Origin: an uncultured Shewanella sp.
GTDB lineage: Bacteria > Pseudomonadota > Gammaproteobacteria > Enterobacterales > Shewanellaceae
Length of the DNA: 64,000 bases
NCBI RefSeq assembly: GCF_947497935.1
Contig: NZ_CANMIO010000001.1
Coordinates: 248,001-312,000 of the forward strand
Reading direction: 5' to 3'
Shown: in pieces, positions 55,647 to 63,960 of the stretch
Layout of the letters: every line of letters begins with the position of its first letter
Position numbering within the stretch: the first letter of the stretch is position 1
Notes under the pieces: generated by a model
Seen by the model: the letters and a program-made list of their open reading frames with translations, nothing else
Databases searched by the model: none
What the model was told of the DNA's origin: nothing
Program-made: the position numbers and the translations under genes

Positions 55647-56914
55647 TGGAAAATATTACCACTAAAAATAATCTGGCTACTGAACGTTTGCTGGACAGCC
55701 TTGCAAGAAAGTTGTTACTCAGCGCGCTTCCTGGGCTTGCTGATGGCCACTTAAGCCTTATCGATGGTGATAAGAGTTACGAGTTTGGTCGTAAAGAGTC
55801 CGAGTTACACGCCACGATTATCGTTAATAATCCACGCTTTTATCGACAAATACTGTTGTCGGGTTCGATTGGTGCGGGCGAAGCCTATATTCAAGCGCAT
55901 TGGACCAGCCCTGAGCTGACCAAGGTGGTGCAACTATTTGCGCGCAACCTGCCTCTATTAGACAAACTTGAACAGAAGTTATCTTGGATCTCGGCTCCCT
56001 TTAGTCGTATTGCTCACCTATTTAATCGCAATACTCAAGAGGGGTCTAAACGTAATATTTTGGCTCACTATGATCTGGGCAATGAGATGTACCAGCAATT
56101 CTTAGATAAACAGATGCTGTATTCAAGTGCGCTTTACCCTCATAGCGGTGCAAGCCTTGATGAGGCGCAGCAGCATAAACTAAAAACCATTTGTGAACGC
56201 TTAGACTTAACTCCTGGGCAGACTTTATTAGAGGTGGGCACCGGCTGGGGCGCGTTAGCTATTTACGCAGCCAAACATCATGGCGTACAAGTTACGACTA
56301 CGACCATTTCTGATGCGCAGTTTGAATATGCCTCACAACGAATCGAAGAAGAGGGCTTACAAGATAGGGTAACGCTACTTAAAGATGATTATCGTATATT
56401 AACGGGAGAATATGACCGTGTGGTTTCTATTGAAATGATAGAAGCGGTAGGACACGAATACTTACCGGGATTTTTTAAGAAGTTACAGAGTTTACTTAAA
56501 CCTAATGGACGCTTATTGATCCAAGCTATCACCATTGCTGATCAGCGTTACGACAGTTACCGCAAAGGAGCTGACTTTATCCAGCGTTATATTTTTCCCG
56601 GTGGTTGCTTACCGTCAGTGACACGCATGACTAACGAGCTCACCAAGCATACCGATTTTGTCACTTGGTCAGTCGATGATATGGGGCTGGATTACGCTAA
56701 AACTCTCAAAGATTGGCATGATAATTTTGACGCTGCGTTACCTAAGATAAAAGCGCTGGGTTACGGCGATGACTTTATTCGTATGTGGAAGTTTTACTTA
56801 AGCTACTGTGAAGGCGGTTTTTTAGAGAGGACCACAAGTACAGTGCATTTAGTGGCAGTGCGTCCAAGCTATCGCCTACAGTCTAACGGCTATCATACAC
56901 AGATTAGCGTATAG
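55646..56914 (+). CDS. cfa: cyclopropane-fatty-acyl-phospholipid synthase-like methyltransferase
   Basis: A 422-residue SAM-dependent enzyme of the CFA family. The SAM-binding segment is LLEVGTGWGALAIYAAKHHG (about 190-210). The N-terminal lipid-binding domain contains SGSIGAGEAYIQAHW and DLGNEMYQQFLD; the C-terminal part has YIFPGGCLPSV and EGGFLERTTSTVHLV. It methylenates or methylates unsaturated phospholipid acyl chains in the membrane. Relatives in photo-oxidative-stress regulons make methylated or furan fatty-acid precursors, so the exact product is uncertain. Its start overlaps the DUF1365 stop. Confidence 0.92.
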   Translation: MENITTKNNLATERLLDSLARKLLLSALPGLADGHLSLIDGDKSYEFGRKESELHATIIVNNPRFYRQILLSGSIGAGEAYIQAHWTSPELTKVVQLFARNLPLLDKLEQKLSWISAPFSRIAHLFNRNTQEGSKRNILAHYDLGNEMYQQFLDKQMLYSSALYPHSGASLDEAQQHKLKTICERLDLTPGQTLLEVGTGWGALAIYAAKHHGVQVTTTTISDAQFEYASQRIEEEGLQDRVTLLKDDYRILTGEYDRVVSIEMIEAVGHEYLPGFFKKLQSLLKPNGRLLIQAITIADQRYDSYRKGADFIQRYIFPGGCLPSVTRMTNELTKHTDFVTWSVDDMGLDYAKTLKDWHDNFDAALPKIKALGYGDDFIRMWKFYLSYCEGGFLERTTSTVHLVAVRPSYRLQSNGYHTQISV

Positions 56915-56945
56915 AGGTCACGGTAAAGAGATGAGTGGAGGCCAG

Positions 56946-57452
56946 ATGAACTCGAATCGTTTGCTTAAGTTTGCACAGCAACATTTGATGATTATCAATT
57001 TACTGATGTTTCAGGCAGTTTGGTGGTTATCTATCTTGTACCGAAACTCATCATTGTGGTTGACCTTAGCGCTGTTATTGGTTCACTTTTACTTGTCTAC
57101 CTATGTGCGTCAAGATGTAAGTTTGATGCTTAAGGTCGCTATATTTGGATTTGCCTTCGATAGCGCCTTAATGTTTGCTGGCGTGTTTCAATTTCAGCAA
57201 TTCCCTTTTTGGCTGTTAGCGATTTGGTGTCACTTTGCCATTTCATTACGTTATAGTTTGGCCTTCACCCAAAAATTAAATTGGCAGTTGAATGCTTTAC
57301 TTGGCGGCATTTTTGGTTGTTTAAGTTATTTGGCAGGCGAGCGTTTTGACGCTGTTGTTTTGCCTCTGGAATTATTCTATAGCGCATTGATCCTGTTCTT
57401 TGTTTGGCTCGTAATGTTTCCTATGTTTGTTAATGTCACCCGAGATCAGTAA
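56946..57452 (+). CDS. DUF2878 membrane protein
   Basis: A 168-residue membrane protein (from the ATG at 56946, 4 bases after GGAGG; an ATG at 56931 also exists). It has about five hydrophobic segments and an FDSALMFAGVFQF stretch recognised from DUF2878 members. The function is unknown. It is 31 bases after cfa and belongs to the same operon. Confidence 0.82.
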   Translation: MNSNRLLKFAQQHLMIINLLMFQAVWWLSILYRNSSLWLTLALLLVHFYLSTYVRQDVSLMLKVAIFGFAFDSALMFAGVFQFQQFPFWLLAIWCHFAISLRYSLAFTQKLNWQLNALLGGIFGCLSYLAGERFDAVVLPLELFYSALILFFVWLVMFPMFVNVTRDQ

Positions 57453-57487
57453 ATAATAGTTGAGGTGACGGGCATAGGAAGGTCGCC

Positions 57488-58210
57488 ATGTTTACCCAAT
57501 CTGTTTGTCGCCATTTAAAGCTAAATGCGCTAAATCTAAATGTACTAGCGCTTAAAATTGGAATATTAACTGCAGCTGTGATTTTTGTTAGTCAGTCTCA
57601 TGCCCAATCTGTAGCTAAAGTAGCAGCACTAGAACAACCCCATTCTCAAGGAACTTTTGACTCAACTTTTCAGGCTCATTCAACACAAATTGCATCACTG
57701 CAGATTCATAGCCAACAAGCAGCCTCTTTAACTAAAAATGTGAGCTCCTCTGCTGAGCCCGATTTCGACTCTTTTAAAGAAGTGGGCCGCGGTGAAATGC
57801 AGTGGTGGTGGTTTTCACTTTATCGCGCCACATTACTCACGTTGGACGGTGATTATAAACAAGGCGAGTCGCCGTTAGTGTTAGATATTGAGTACTTTCA
57901 AGAGATCCCAAGTGAACGTTTAGTCGAAGCAACCTTAGATCAGTGGCAGCACCTAGGCGTGAGTAAACAAAACCAACAAAAATGGCTCGCTGCCATCAAC
58001 TCTATTTGGCCTGATGTGGTAGAAGGCGACAAGCTGACTTTACGAGTATTAGGCTCAGGTGTAAGCCAATTTTATTTTAATGGTGAGCCGTTGGCTGAGC
58101 CAATGCCTAAAGGCTTTAGTGAAGACTTTTTAGCGATTTGGCTATCTGAAGCTACTAGCCGTCCAGAGCTAAGAAAACAACTACTAGGAGAGCTTGCATG
58201 CGACTGTTAA
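57488..58210 (+). CDS. chalcone-isomerase-like secreted protein
   Basis: A 240-residue protein with an N-terminal hydrophobic segment (about 20-40, SHA-QSV) acting as signal peptide. The mature region has FKEVGRGEMQWWWFSLYRATLL and LTLRVLGSGVSQFYFNGEPL, matching the chalcone-isomerase-like fold in bacterial operons of this kind. It lacks evident plant catalytic residues, so it is probably a binding protein. Its final 13 bases overlap the next gene. Confidence 0.8.
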   Translation: MFTQSVCRHLKLNALNLNVLALKIGILTAAVIFVSQSHAQSVAKVAALEQPHSQGTFDSTFQAHSTQIASLQIHSQQAASLTKNVSSSAEPDFDSFKEVGRGEMQWWWFSLYRATLLTLDGDYKQGESPLVLDIEYFQEIPSERLVEATLDQWQHLGVSKQNQQKWLAAINSIWPDVVEGDKLTLRVLGSGVSQFYFNGEPLAEPMPKGFSEDFLAIWLSEATSRPELRKQLLGELACDC

Positions 58211-58740
58211 GTAGGATTAAACATGGCATCGGCGCAATTGGATTTTTGTTGCTAGCGGCCTGCTCAAGTTCCGATATTAACGATTATCAAGGCACGAGAC
58301 CTAATCTAGATTTAAAGCAGTTCTTTGATGGCAAGTTAACTGCGCATGGTACTGTGCAGGACTATAGTGGAAAAGTCGTTAGACGTTTTACTGTGGAGAT
58401 GTTAGCGAGCTGGCAGGGGAAGGAAGGCGAGATCAAAGAGTGGTTTATCTATGATGATGGCGAAAAGCAGATCCGAATTTGGAACATCACAGATCTTGGT
58501 AACGGAAAATACTCAGGTACCGCCAATGATATTTTAGGCGAAGCCGAGGGGCAGGCTGTCGGCATGGCGCTGCAATGGCAATATGAAATGTTGTTACCCG
58601 TTGATGATACTGAGTACCAGGTAACCTTTGATGACTGGATGTTTTTAGTGGATGAAAATACTATTATTAATCGCAGTGATATCATCAAGTTCGGGGTCAC
58701 TATGGCTGAAGTGACCTTGGTTATATCCAAAGTTGAATAG
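58198..58740 (+). CDS. DUF3833 lipoprotein
   Basis: A 180-residue lipoprotein: signal peptide with lipobox LLLAAC (Cys at about 21), then a DUF3833 domain (LDLKQFFDGKLTAHGTVQDYSGKVVRRF and WFIYDDGEKQIRIW). It probably resides at the outer membrane. It is the last gene of the operon, overlapping the chalcone-isomerase-like gene. An imperfect hairpin (58774-58807) follows its stop. Confidence 0.85.
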   Translation: MRLLSRIKHGIGAIGFLLLAACSSSDINDYQGTRPNLDLKQFFDGKLTAHGTVQDYSGKVVRRFTVEMLASWQGKEGEIKEWFIYDDGEKQIRIWNITDLGNGKYSGTANDILGEAEGQAVGMALQWQYEMLLPVDDTEYQVTFDDWMFLVDENTIINRSDIIKFGVTMAEVTLVISKVE

Positions 58741-58773
58741 TGGAACTTTTATAATGGAGGGAAACAAGATTCA

Positions 58774-58807
58774 TTCAGTTCAAAGCCTATTTAGGCCTTG
58801 AACTGAA
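58774..58807. repeat. inverted repeat at the operon end
   Basis: TTCAGTTCAA (58774-58783) and TTGAACTGAA (58798-58807) form a 10-bp outer stem; the inner stem has one mismatch. No strong T-run follows on either strand. It may be a weak terminator between the operon and the convergent DUF3634 gene. Confidence 0.5.
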
Positions 58808-58824
58808 AAGGTATTTTATAGCGT

Positions 58825-59169
58825 TTATGATGTTTTCCGGCTGTTATCGACCTGCTTCTTATCGTAATACTCAAATGGAAATACATTTCTAATTCGCTGG
58901 GTAATAGCATCGCTAACATTGGCTGATACATGAAGACGCACATCACCAAGCTTTTCGGCTCTAACTGTGGCTGTCAGCTTGTTTGATTTTGCAATAGCGC
59001 GGCATTCTTTGGCAAATTTGTCTGGGATCTTACCCTTGTGTGAGGTCAGGCGGCCGTCTTTAAAATGCATTTCAAATAGAGTTAAGCCTCTCTTACCACT
59101 GAAAATAAGCTTATAGATAATAAAAACAGCGATGGCGATAAAAATAATTTTAAGTAGGGTAGGGGTCAT
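58825..59169 (-). CDS. DUF3634 small membrane protein
   Basis: A 114-residue protein from the ATG at 59169 (MTPTLLKIIFIAIAVF). The frame opens at 59295, but AAGGAAA lies upstream of the chosen ATG. It has one N-terminal transmembrane segment (about 5-22) and a soluble part with ITQRIRNVFPFEYYDKK, recalling DUF3634. The function is unknown. It is convergent with the preceding operon. Confidence 0.78.
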   Translation of the reverse strand: MTPTLLKIIFIAIAVFIIYKLIFSGKRGLTLFEMHFKDGRLTSHKGKIPDKFAKECRAIAKSNKLTATVRAEKLGDVRLHVSANVSDAITQRIRNVFPFEYYDKKQVDNSRKTS

Positions 59170-59333
59170 GCGCTTTCCTTTTCTTTCGATTTTAGCCCTT
59201 AAGTTAAGATACTCTTGCACAAGACAATTTAAAAGTGCGCCATGCCTCAGAATCGCTAGATTATAATTTGTGCTAGAGTGAATATGGAAAACCAAGGATT
59301 TATTGGCTTCTCAAATAAGTTAAGGATAACACC

Positions 59334-59516
59334 ATGCAAATATCAAATTCGGAGCGCTGGCTTGAGCTTTGTCAGAAGCAGGCTCAACTAATCGAAAACC
59401 TATCTAAAACCTTTCCTGAGCGTCGTGAGCAGCATCAAAGCTTGAGTGGTCGGTGGCGCCAAGTGGCCGAACACCTGAGCCATGAAGAGTTTGAGCAGAT
59501 GGCTAAGATAAAGTAG
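59334..59516 (+). CDS. 60-residue hypothetical protein
   Basis: A small, helical, charged protein (MQISNSERWLELCQKQAQL) with AAGGA 7 bases before the ATG. The ribosome binding site and the terminator-like hairpin downstream support it being real. It has no recognised family. It could be a small regulator or DNA/RNA-associated peptide, but this is unsupported. Confidence 0.6.
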   Translation: MQISNSERWLELCQKQAQLIENLSKTFPERREQHQSLSGRWRQVAEHLSHEEFEQMAKIK

Positions 59517-59560
59517 AGGCCTATAATCGCTTTACAGGCGACTCGTATAAGCATCCAATA

Positions 59561-59590
59561 AAAAAACCGCCTGAGGGCGGTTTTTTATTG
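59561..59590. terminator. bidirectional terminator
   Basis: AAAAAACCGCC (59561-59571) and GGCGGTTTTTT (59576-59586) form a stem with a TGAG loop. It lies between the 60-residue gene and the convergent porin gene, and has T-runs for both directions. Confidence 0.9.
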
Positions 59591-59655
59591 GGAGGGAAAC
59601 TGTCTAGGCCAGTTTTACCTTCTTAAGATTAACTTCTTAGCGCTAAATATATATC

Positions 59656-60378
59656 TTAAAAAGCATAGCTTACGGTCGCAAGCACAGTTCCATCGTTTCT
59701 CCATGGCTCTGAAGAATCGATGATATTGTCATCGCTTAAGTTAGTGTCTAACCAAGCAAGAGATAGACCTACACCACCAAGCTCAGTAGAGACACCGATA
59801 GAGTAATCGACATAGTCTTCACCCCAGTCGTAATCAGCGCCGTCACCATAGCTATAACCTACATGCGCATCGATGCTCCAGTTCTCGAAGATCTCATAGG
59901 AGTAGTTAAGCTCTGTGTAGTTCAATGATATATCTGCATTAGCGTAGTCATTGGTATACCACTGAGCGAGGTGGAAGCCGCCATAATAGAGACCTACATT
60001 GGCCTCTAAGTATCCGGTGTTTTCATCTTGTCCAGGATAGGTATAGTAGGTCAGAGTAACATCATATTCCCACTCTTCATCGGCGCCAAACGCTCCCCAG
60101 TAACCAGCATAAATATCAATTTCTACATCGGCGTCGTAGCTATCTTTATCAACATTACTCGCCCAAGCACCAAAGAAAAGACCATTTTCCATACTGTAGT
60201 CTAAGCTGCCTTGAACAGCGAAATCGCCAGCTGTTTGTGATACACCGCGGAAGCGGTAATCGTTAGTGGCGCTGATTTCGCCAGAGAACTCCGCTTGAGC
60301 TAGAGGGGCAAATAGCGCGGTAGATAGTGATAGACCGACAATCTGGGCAATCCGTTTTTTATTGAGTTTCTTATACAC
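59656..60378 (-). CDS. TorF-family putative porin
   Basis: A 240-residue outer-membrane protein: signal peptide (to about residue 29, AQA-EFS) and a beta-barrel rich in alternating aromatic residues. The start of the mature chain, EISATNDYRFRGVSQTAGDFA, is typical of the TorF/Gcw_chp family. The last residues AFSTVSYAF-like (ATVSYAF) end with Phe, as outer-membrane barrels do. It starts with GTG and has GGAG 8 bases upstream. The substrate is unknown. Confidence 0.87.
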   Translation of the reverse strand: MYKKLNKKRIAQIVGLSLSTALFAPLAQAEFSGEISATNDYRFRGVSQTAGDFAVQGSLDYSMENGLFFGAWASNVDKDSYDADVEIDIYAGYWGAFGADEEWEYDVTLTYYTYPGQDENTGYLEANVGLYYGGFHLAQWYTNDYANADISLNYTELNYSYEIFENWSIDAHVGYSYGDGADYDWGEDYVDYSIGVSTELGGVGLSLAWLDTNLSDDNIIDSSEPWRNDGTVLATVSYAF

Positions 60379-60547
60379 GGTAGTTTCTCCATTTTACTAT
60401 GTTGACTGAGATGCTTTATTTTTAAGTGTTATACCAATCCCCTATAGGAAGTTGGCGTTAAGCATCCTTTGGTTTTGCCAAACAGCAGCACAATGCTACG
60501 ACCTCATGGCTGATAAGCGATTTTCTAGTGCCTTATACCTATCGGTA
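60379..60547. other. intergenic region with imperfect terminal-repeat pair
   Basis: Between the porin and cupin genes lie TTATACCAATCCCCTATAGG (start about 60430) and, inverted, ATACCTATCGGTAT (60535-60548). They resemble the ends of the 49.4 kb element and the hairpin at 38069. A short degenerate element is possible but not established. Confidence 0.35.
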
Positions 60548-60919
60548 TTACTGCGCGTTAGCTTCAAAAATCACGTATACCTTACGGCAGTTATCTAGCA
60601 CCTCCCAGGTGCCTTCAAACCCTGCTGGAATGACAAACCTGTCACCCGTTTTCACCGTTATGCTGTGACCATTGTTATCGGTGACCTTGCTAGAACCCGA
60701 TAAAATCTCACAATATTCATGTTCGCTATAGGCGACTTTCCAACTGCCTACATCACCTTGCCAAACGCCTGCGTGGAACTGTTCGCAATCGCTTGAGTAA
60801 TGGTTTTGCAACTCTTGCCCTGGGTTACCCGCCAGCACTTTTTCGGCATCGAGTTTATAGCGCTCGATAGCGGTATTAAGCTTGGCAAAGTTAAGGATTG
60901 AATCTATGTTTTGAATCAT
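60548..60919 (-). CDS. cupin-domain protein
   Basis: A 123-residue single-domain cupin from the ATG at 60919 (MIQNIDSIL), which has GGAAG 5 bases upstream; the frame also has an ATG at 60931. The strands include WKVAYSEHEYCEILSGSSKV and GDRFVIPAGFEGTWEVLDNCRKVYVIFE. It resembles small cupins of ethanolamine or amino-acid-catabolism contexts. Its role is unknown. It follows the aldehyde dehydrogenase gene on the same strand, but a terminator separates them. Confidence 0.82.
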   Translation of the reverse strand: MIQNIDSILNFAKLNTAIERYKLDAEKVLAGNPGQELQNHYSSDCEQFHAGVWQGDVGSWKVAYSEHEYCEILSGSSKVTDNNGHSITVKTGDRFVIPAGFEGTWEVLDNCRKVYVIFEANAQ

Positions 60920-60965
60920 TAGTGCTTCCATTTCACTGCTTAGTTAGCGCTGGTTAAGCTAAACG

Positions 60966-60989
60966 AAAAAAGCGCGGTCTAAGCCACGC
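60966..60989 (-). terminator. terminator of the mmsA-like gene
   Basis: On the minus strand GCGTGG and CCGCGC pair (one G-U wobble) around CTTAGA and are followed by six T. It lies 11 bases past the dehydrogenase stop and before the cupin gene. Confidence 0.75.
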
Positions 60990-60999
60990 CTTTTTATAT

Positions 61000-62505
61000 C
61001 TACTTCATCGTCGGCATCACAAAGTCAGCCTTTGCACCTTTCGATGCGTTTTGAGATGACTGCGGCCAGCGCGCAGTAATTGCCTTACGCTTGGTATAAA
61101 AGCGCACTCCATCAGGTCCGTGCATATGTAGTGGACCAAAGAGTGAGCGTTTCCAGCCACCAAAGCTATGGAACGCCATTGGTACTGGAATTGGGACATT
61201 CACACCGACCATACCGACTTGTACGTTGTGGCAGAAGTGGCGCGCGGCCTCACCGCTTTGAGTGAATATTGCTGTGCCGTTACCAAATTCATGGTCGTTG
61301 ATGAGTTGTAGTGCTTCGCTGTAATCTTTTACGCGCACGATGGCGAGAACCGGACCGAAGATCTCTTCCTTATAGATGGTCATCTCAGGGGTTACGTGAT
61401 CAAACAAGCAGCCACCTAGGAAGTAGCCTTGCTCATGATCGGCAACTGATAACTGTCGGCCATCGGCAAGTAGCTGTGCTCCCTCGCTAACGCCAGTCTC
61501 CACATAATTGCTGACTTTTTCTAAATGTTGGGCAGAGATCAGTGGGCCCATATCCATCTCTGGCGTCACGCCATTGCCGACTTTAAGGGCTTTGATCTGT
61601 GGTAGCAGTTTTTCAACTAATGCATCACCCGATTCGCCTACGGCCAAGACTACCGAAATCGCCATACAGCGCTCGCCTGCACTACCGTACGCCGCACCCA
61701 TTAAGGCACCAACGGCTTGATCGAGATCGGCATCTGGCATCAATAACATATGGTTCTTCGCGCCGCCAAGGGCTTGTACACGTTTGCCATGGGCCGATGC
61801 GGTTGAGTAGATATACTCGGCAATCGGGGTCGAACCGACAAAGCTAACCGCCTGCACATCTTTGTGTGTGAGTAGCGTATCAACGGCTTCTTTATCACCG
61901 TTAACCACGTTAAACACCCCATTTGGCAAACCCGCTTCGGTCAGTAGTTCAGCCATACGCATAACAGAGCTTGGATCTTTCTCCGATGGCTTCATGATGA
62001 AGCTGTTACCGCAAGCAATTGCGATAGGGAACATCCACATAGGCACCATCACTGGGAAGTTAAACGGGGCAATACCCGCAACGACGCCTAGCGATTGGTT
62101 GAGAGTCCAAGCGTCGACACCACCGCCGACCTGCTCGGTATGCTCACCCTTTAATAGGTGGGGAATACCACAGGCAAACTCGACAACTTCTAAACCGCGA
62201 ATGATTTCGCCTTTAGCATCATCGAGCACTTTGCCGTGTTCGCGGGTAATAAGTTCGGCAAGTTCATCAATGTTAGCTTCGACTAAGGCTTTAAACTTAA
62301 ACAGAACACGAGAACGGTTTAGCGGGGTGACTTTAGACCATGACTCATGGGCCATCTTAGCCAATTCAATCACGCCTGCGACTTCTGCGGCGCTGGCAAG
62401 AGACACTGTGCCACGCTGCTCGCCAGTTGCTGGTTCGAAAAAAGCCTGAGTTCGTTGGCTTGGCGCAGAGTGGCCGCCGTTAATGTAATGGTTAATGGTG
62501 TGCAT
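61000..62505 (-). CDS. mmsA: CoA-acylating methylmalonate-semialdehyde dehydrogenase
   Basis: A 501-residue aldehyde dehydrogenase of the MMSDH class. The start has ATGEQRGTVSLASAAEV. The family's features are GIAPFNFPVMVPMWMFPIA, FVGSTPIAEYIYSTA, QALGGAKNHMLLMPDA and the nucleophilic Cys in GERCMAISV. It converts methylmalonate or malonate semialdehyde to propionyl- or acetyl-CoA without biotin. With the adjacent aminotransferase it would complete beta-alanine (or valine) catabolism. Confidence 0.92.
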   Translation of the reverse strand: MHTINHYINGGHSAPSQRTQAFFEPATGEQRGTVSLASAAEVAGVIELAKMAHESWSKVTPLNRSRVLFKFKALVEANIDELAELITREHGKVLDDAKGEIIRGLEVVEFACGIPHLLKGEHTEQVGGGVDAWTLNQSLGVVAGIAPFNFPVMVPMWMFPIAIACGNSFIMKPSEKDPSSVMRMAELLTEAGLPNGVFNVVNGDKEAVDTLLTHKDVQAVSFVGSTPIAEYIYSTASAHGKRVQALGGAKNHMLLMPDADLDQAVGALMGAAYGSAGERCMAISVVLAVGESGDALVEKLLPQIKALKVGNGVTPEMDMGPLISAQHLEKVSNYVETGVSEGAQLLADGRQLSVADHEQGYFLGGCLFDHVTPEMTIYKEEIFGPVLAIVRVKDYSEALQLINDHEFGNGTAIFTQSGEAARHFCHNVQVGMVGVNVPIPVPMAFHSFGGWKRSLFGPLHMHGPDGVRFYTKRKAITARWPQSSQNASKGAKADFVMPTMK

Positions 62506-62619
62506 AACGCAAAATCCTAATTATCGCTCCCCAAAAGGGAATCAATTGTGTTTCAAAGTAATGGTTTTGCCCATTGCATCAACGCCGGTATCAGGAGCGA
62601 AGTGCAATAGGCACAGAGA

Positions 62620-63960
62620 TTAACCGACAGCCCTAATTGCATCGCTAAGGGTATTCACTATTTGATCGATTTGTTGTTTATCGACAATAAGTGGCGGCGA
62701 AATAGCGATAATATCGCCGGTGGCACGCACTAAGGTTCCGGCTTCGAAGCAGTGTTCAAAGATCCCAAAGCCACGTTTGCCTACGCCTGCTTCACTTGGC
62801 GCAAATTGAATGCCACCAACAAGACCCGTGTTGCGAATATCAATCACATTAGGTAGGTCTTTTAAGCTGTGTACTGCATCTTCGAAATAGCCTTCAAGCT
62901 CTTTAGTGCGCTCAAATAGTTTTTCATTTTCATAGATATTGAGGGTAGCAAGCGCCGCGGCAGCTGCGACGGGATGACCCGAATAGGTATAGCCATGAAA
63001 TAGCTCGATAGCATTTTCTGGCCCTTGCATACAGGTATCATAGATATTGTCATCGACCAGCACGGCACCCATAGGGATTGCGCCATTATTAAGCGCTTTT
63101 GCCGTGGTGATCATATCGGGAACCACGCCCCAACGCTGACTTGCAAACGCATCGCCGACACGGCCAAATGCTGTGATAACTTCATCAAATATCAATAAGA
63201 TGCCGTGCTTTTGAGTTATTTCGCGTAGCTTTTGTAGGTATCCCTCAGGCGGTAGGATCACGCCTGCAGAACCTGACATTGGCTCGACAATCACGGCTGC
63301 AATGTTTTCTGCGCCGTGCAGGGCGACGAGTTGCTCGAGTACTTCAGCTTTCTCTGCGCCAGTTTTGGGCATGCCGCGACAAAAGGCATTGTCTTTTATG
63401 TCTAATGTATGGGGAAGGTGATCGACGCCCTGTAGCAACTGTTGATTAAAGGTCTTACGATTATTTCCTATGCCACCAACTGAAATACCACCAAAGCCAA
63501 CACCGTGATAACCAAGCTCGCGGCCAATAAAGCGGGTTCTAGTTGCTTCACCGTTAGCGCGGTGGTAGGTGAGGGCAATTTTTAAGGCACTGTCTACCGA
63601 CTCTGAACCTGAATTTGTGAAGAAGGCTTTATTTAATCCTTTTGGGCTAATTTGCGCTAAACGCTCTGCTAGCTCAAAAGCTAAAGGGTGACCCATCTGA
63701 AAAGAGGGAGCGTAGTCCATCTCATGAATTTGTTTACTGACGGCTTCTGAAATCTCTTTACGTCCGTGTCCGGCGTTACAGCACCACAAACCTGCTGTAC
63801 CGTCTAATATGGGGCGACCTGCGACGTCTTTATAATACATACCTTCGGCGTGGGCGAGCATTCTTGGGCTCGACTTAAACTGCCTATTTGCCGTAAACGG
63901 CATCCAGTAATGTTCTAATGACTGTGCATCGCGTTGATTGTGCATCTGTGGATCTGCCAT
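62620..63960 (-). CDS. omega-amino acid (beta-alanine):pyruvate aminotransferase-like
   Basis: A 446-residue class III PLP-dependent aminotransferase. It shows NSGSESVDSALKIAL, the FDEVITAFGR motif with PLP-contacting Asp, and the Schiff-base Lys in MITTAKALNNGAIPMGAV. The N-terminal HYWMPFTANRQFK resembles omega-amino-acid:pyruvate transaminases, which turn beta-alanine into malonate semialdehyde. The dehydrogenase gene follows on the same strand with a 114-bp gap, supporting a catabolic pair. Amine donor specificity is inferred. The gene ends well inside the window. Confidence 0.9.
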   Translation of the reverse strand: MADPQMHNQRDAQSLEHYWMPFTANRQFKSSPRMLAHAEGMYYKDVAGRPILDGTAGLWCCNAGHGRKEISEAVSKQIHEMDYAPSFQMGHPLAFELAERLAQISPKGLNKAFFTNSGSESVDSALKIALTYHRANGEATRTRFIGRELGYHGVGFGGISVGGIGNNRKTFNQQLLQGVDHLPHTLDIKDNAFCRGMPKTGAEKAEVLEQLVALHGAENIAAVIVEPMSGSAGVILPPEGYLQKLREITQKHGILLIFDEVITAFGRVGDAFASQRWGVVPDMITTAKALNNGAIPMGAVLVDDNIYDTCMQGPENAIELFHGYTYSGHPVAAAAALATLNIYENEKLFERTKELEGYFEDAVHSLKDLPNVIDIRNTGLVGGIQFAPSEAGVGKRGFGIFEHCFEAGTLVRATGDIIAISPPLIVDKQQIDQIVNTLSDAIRAVG

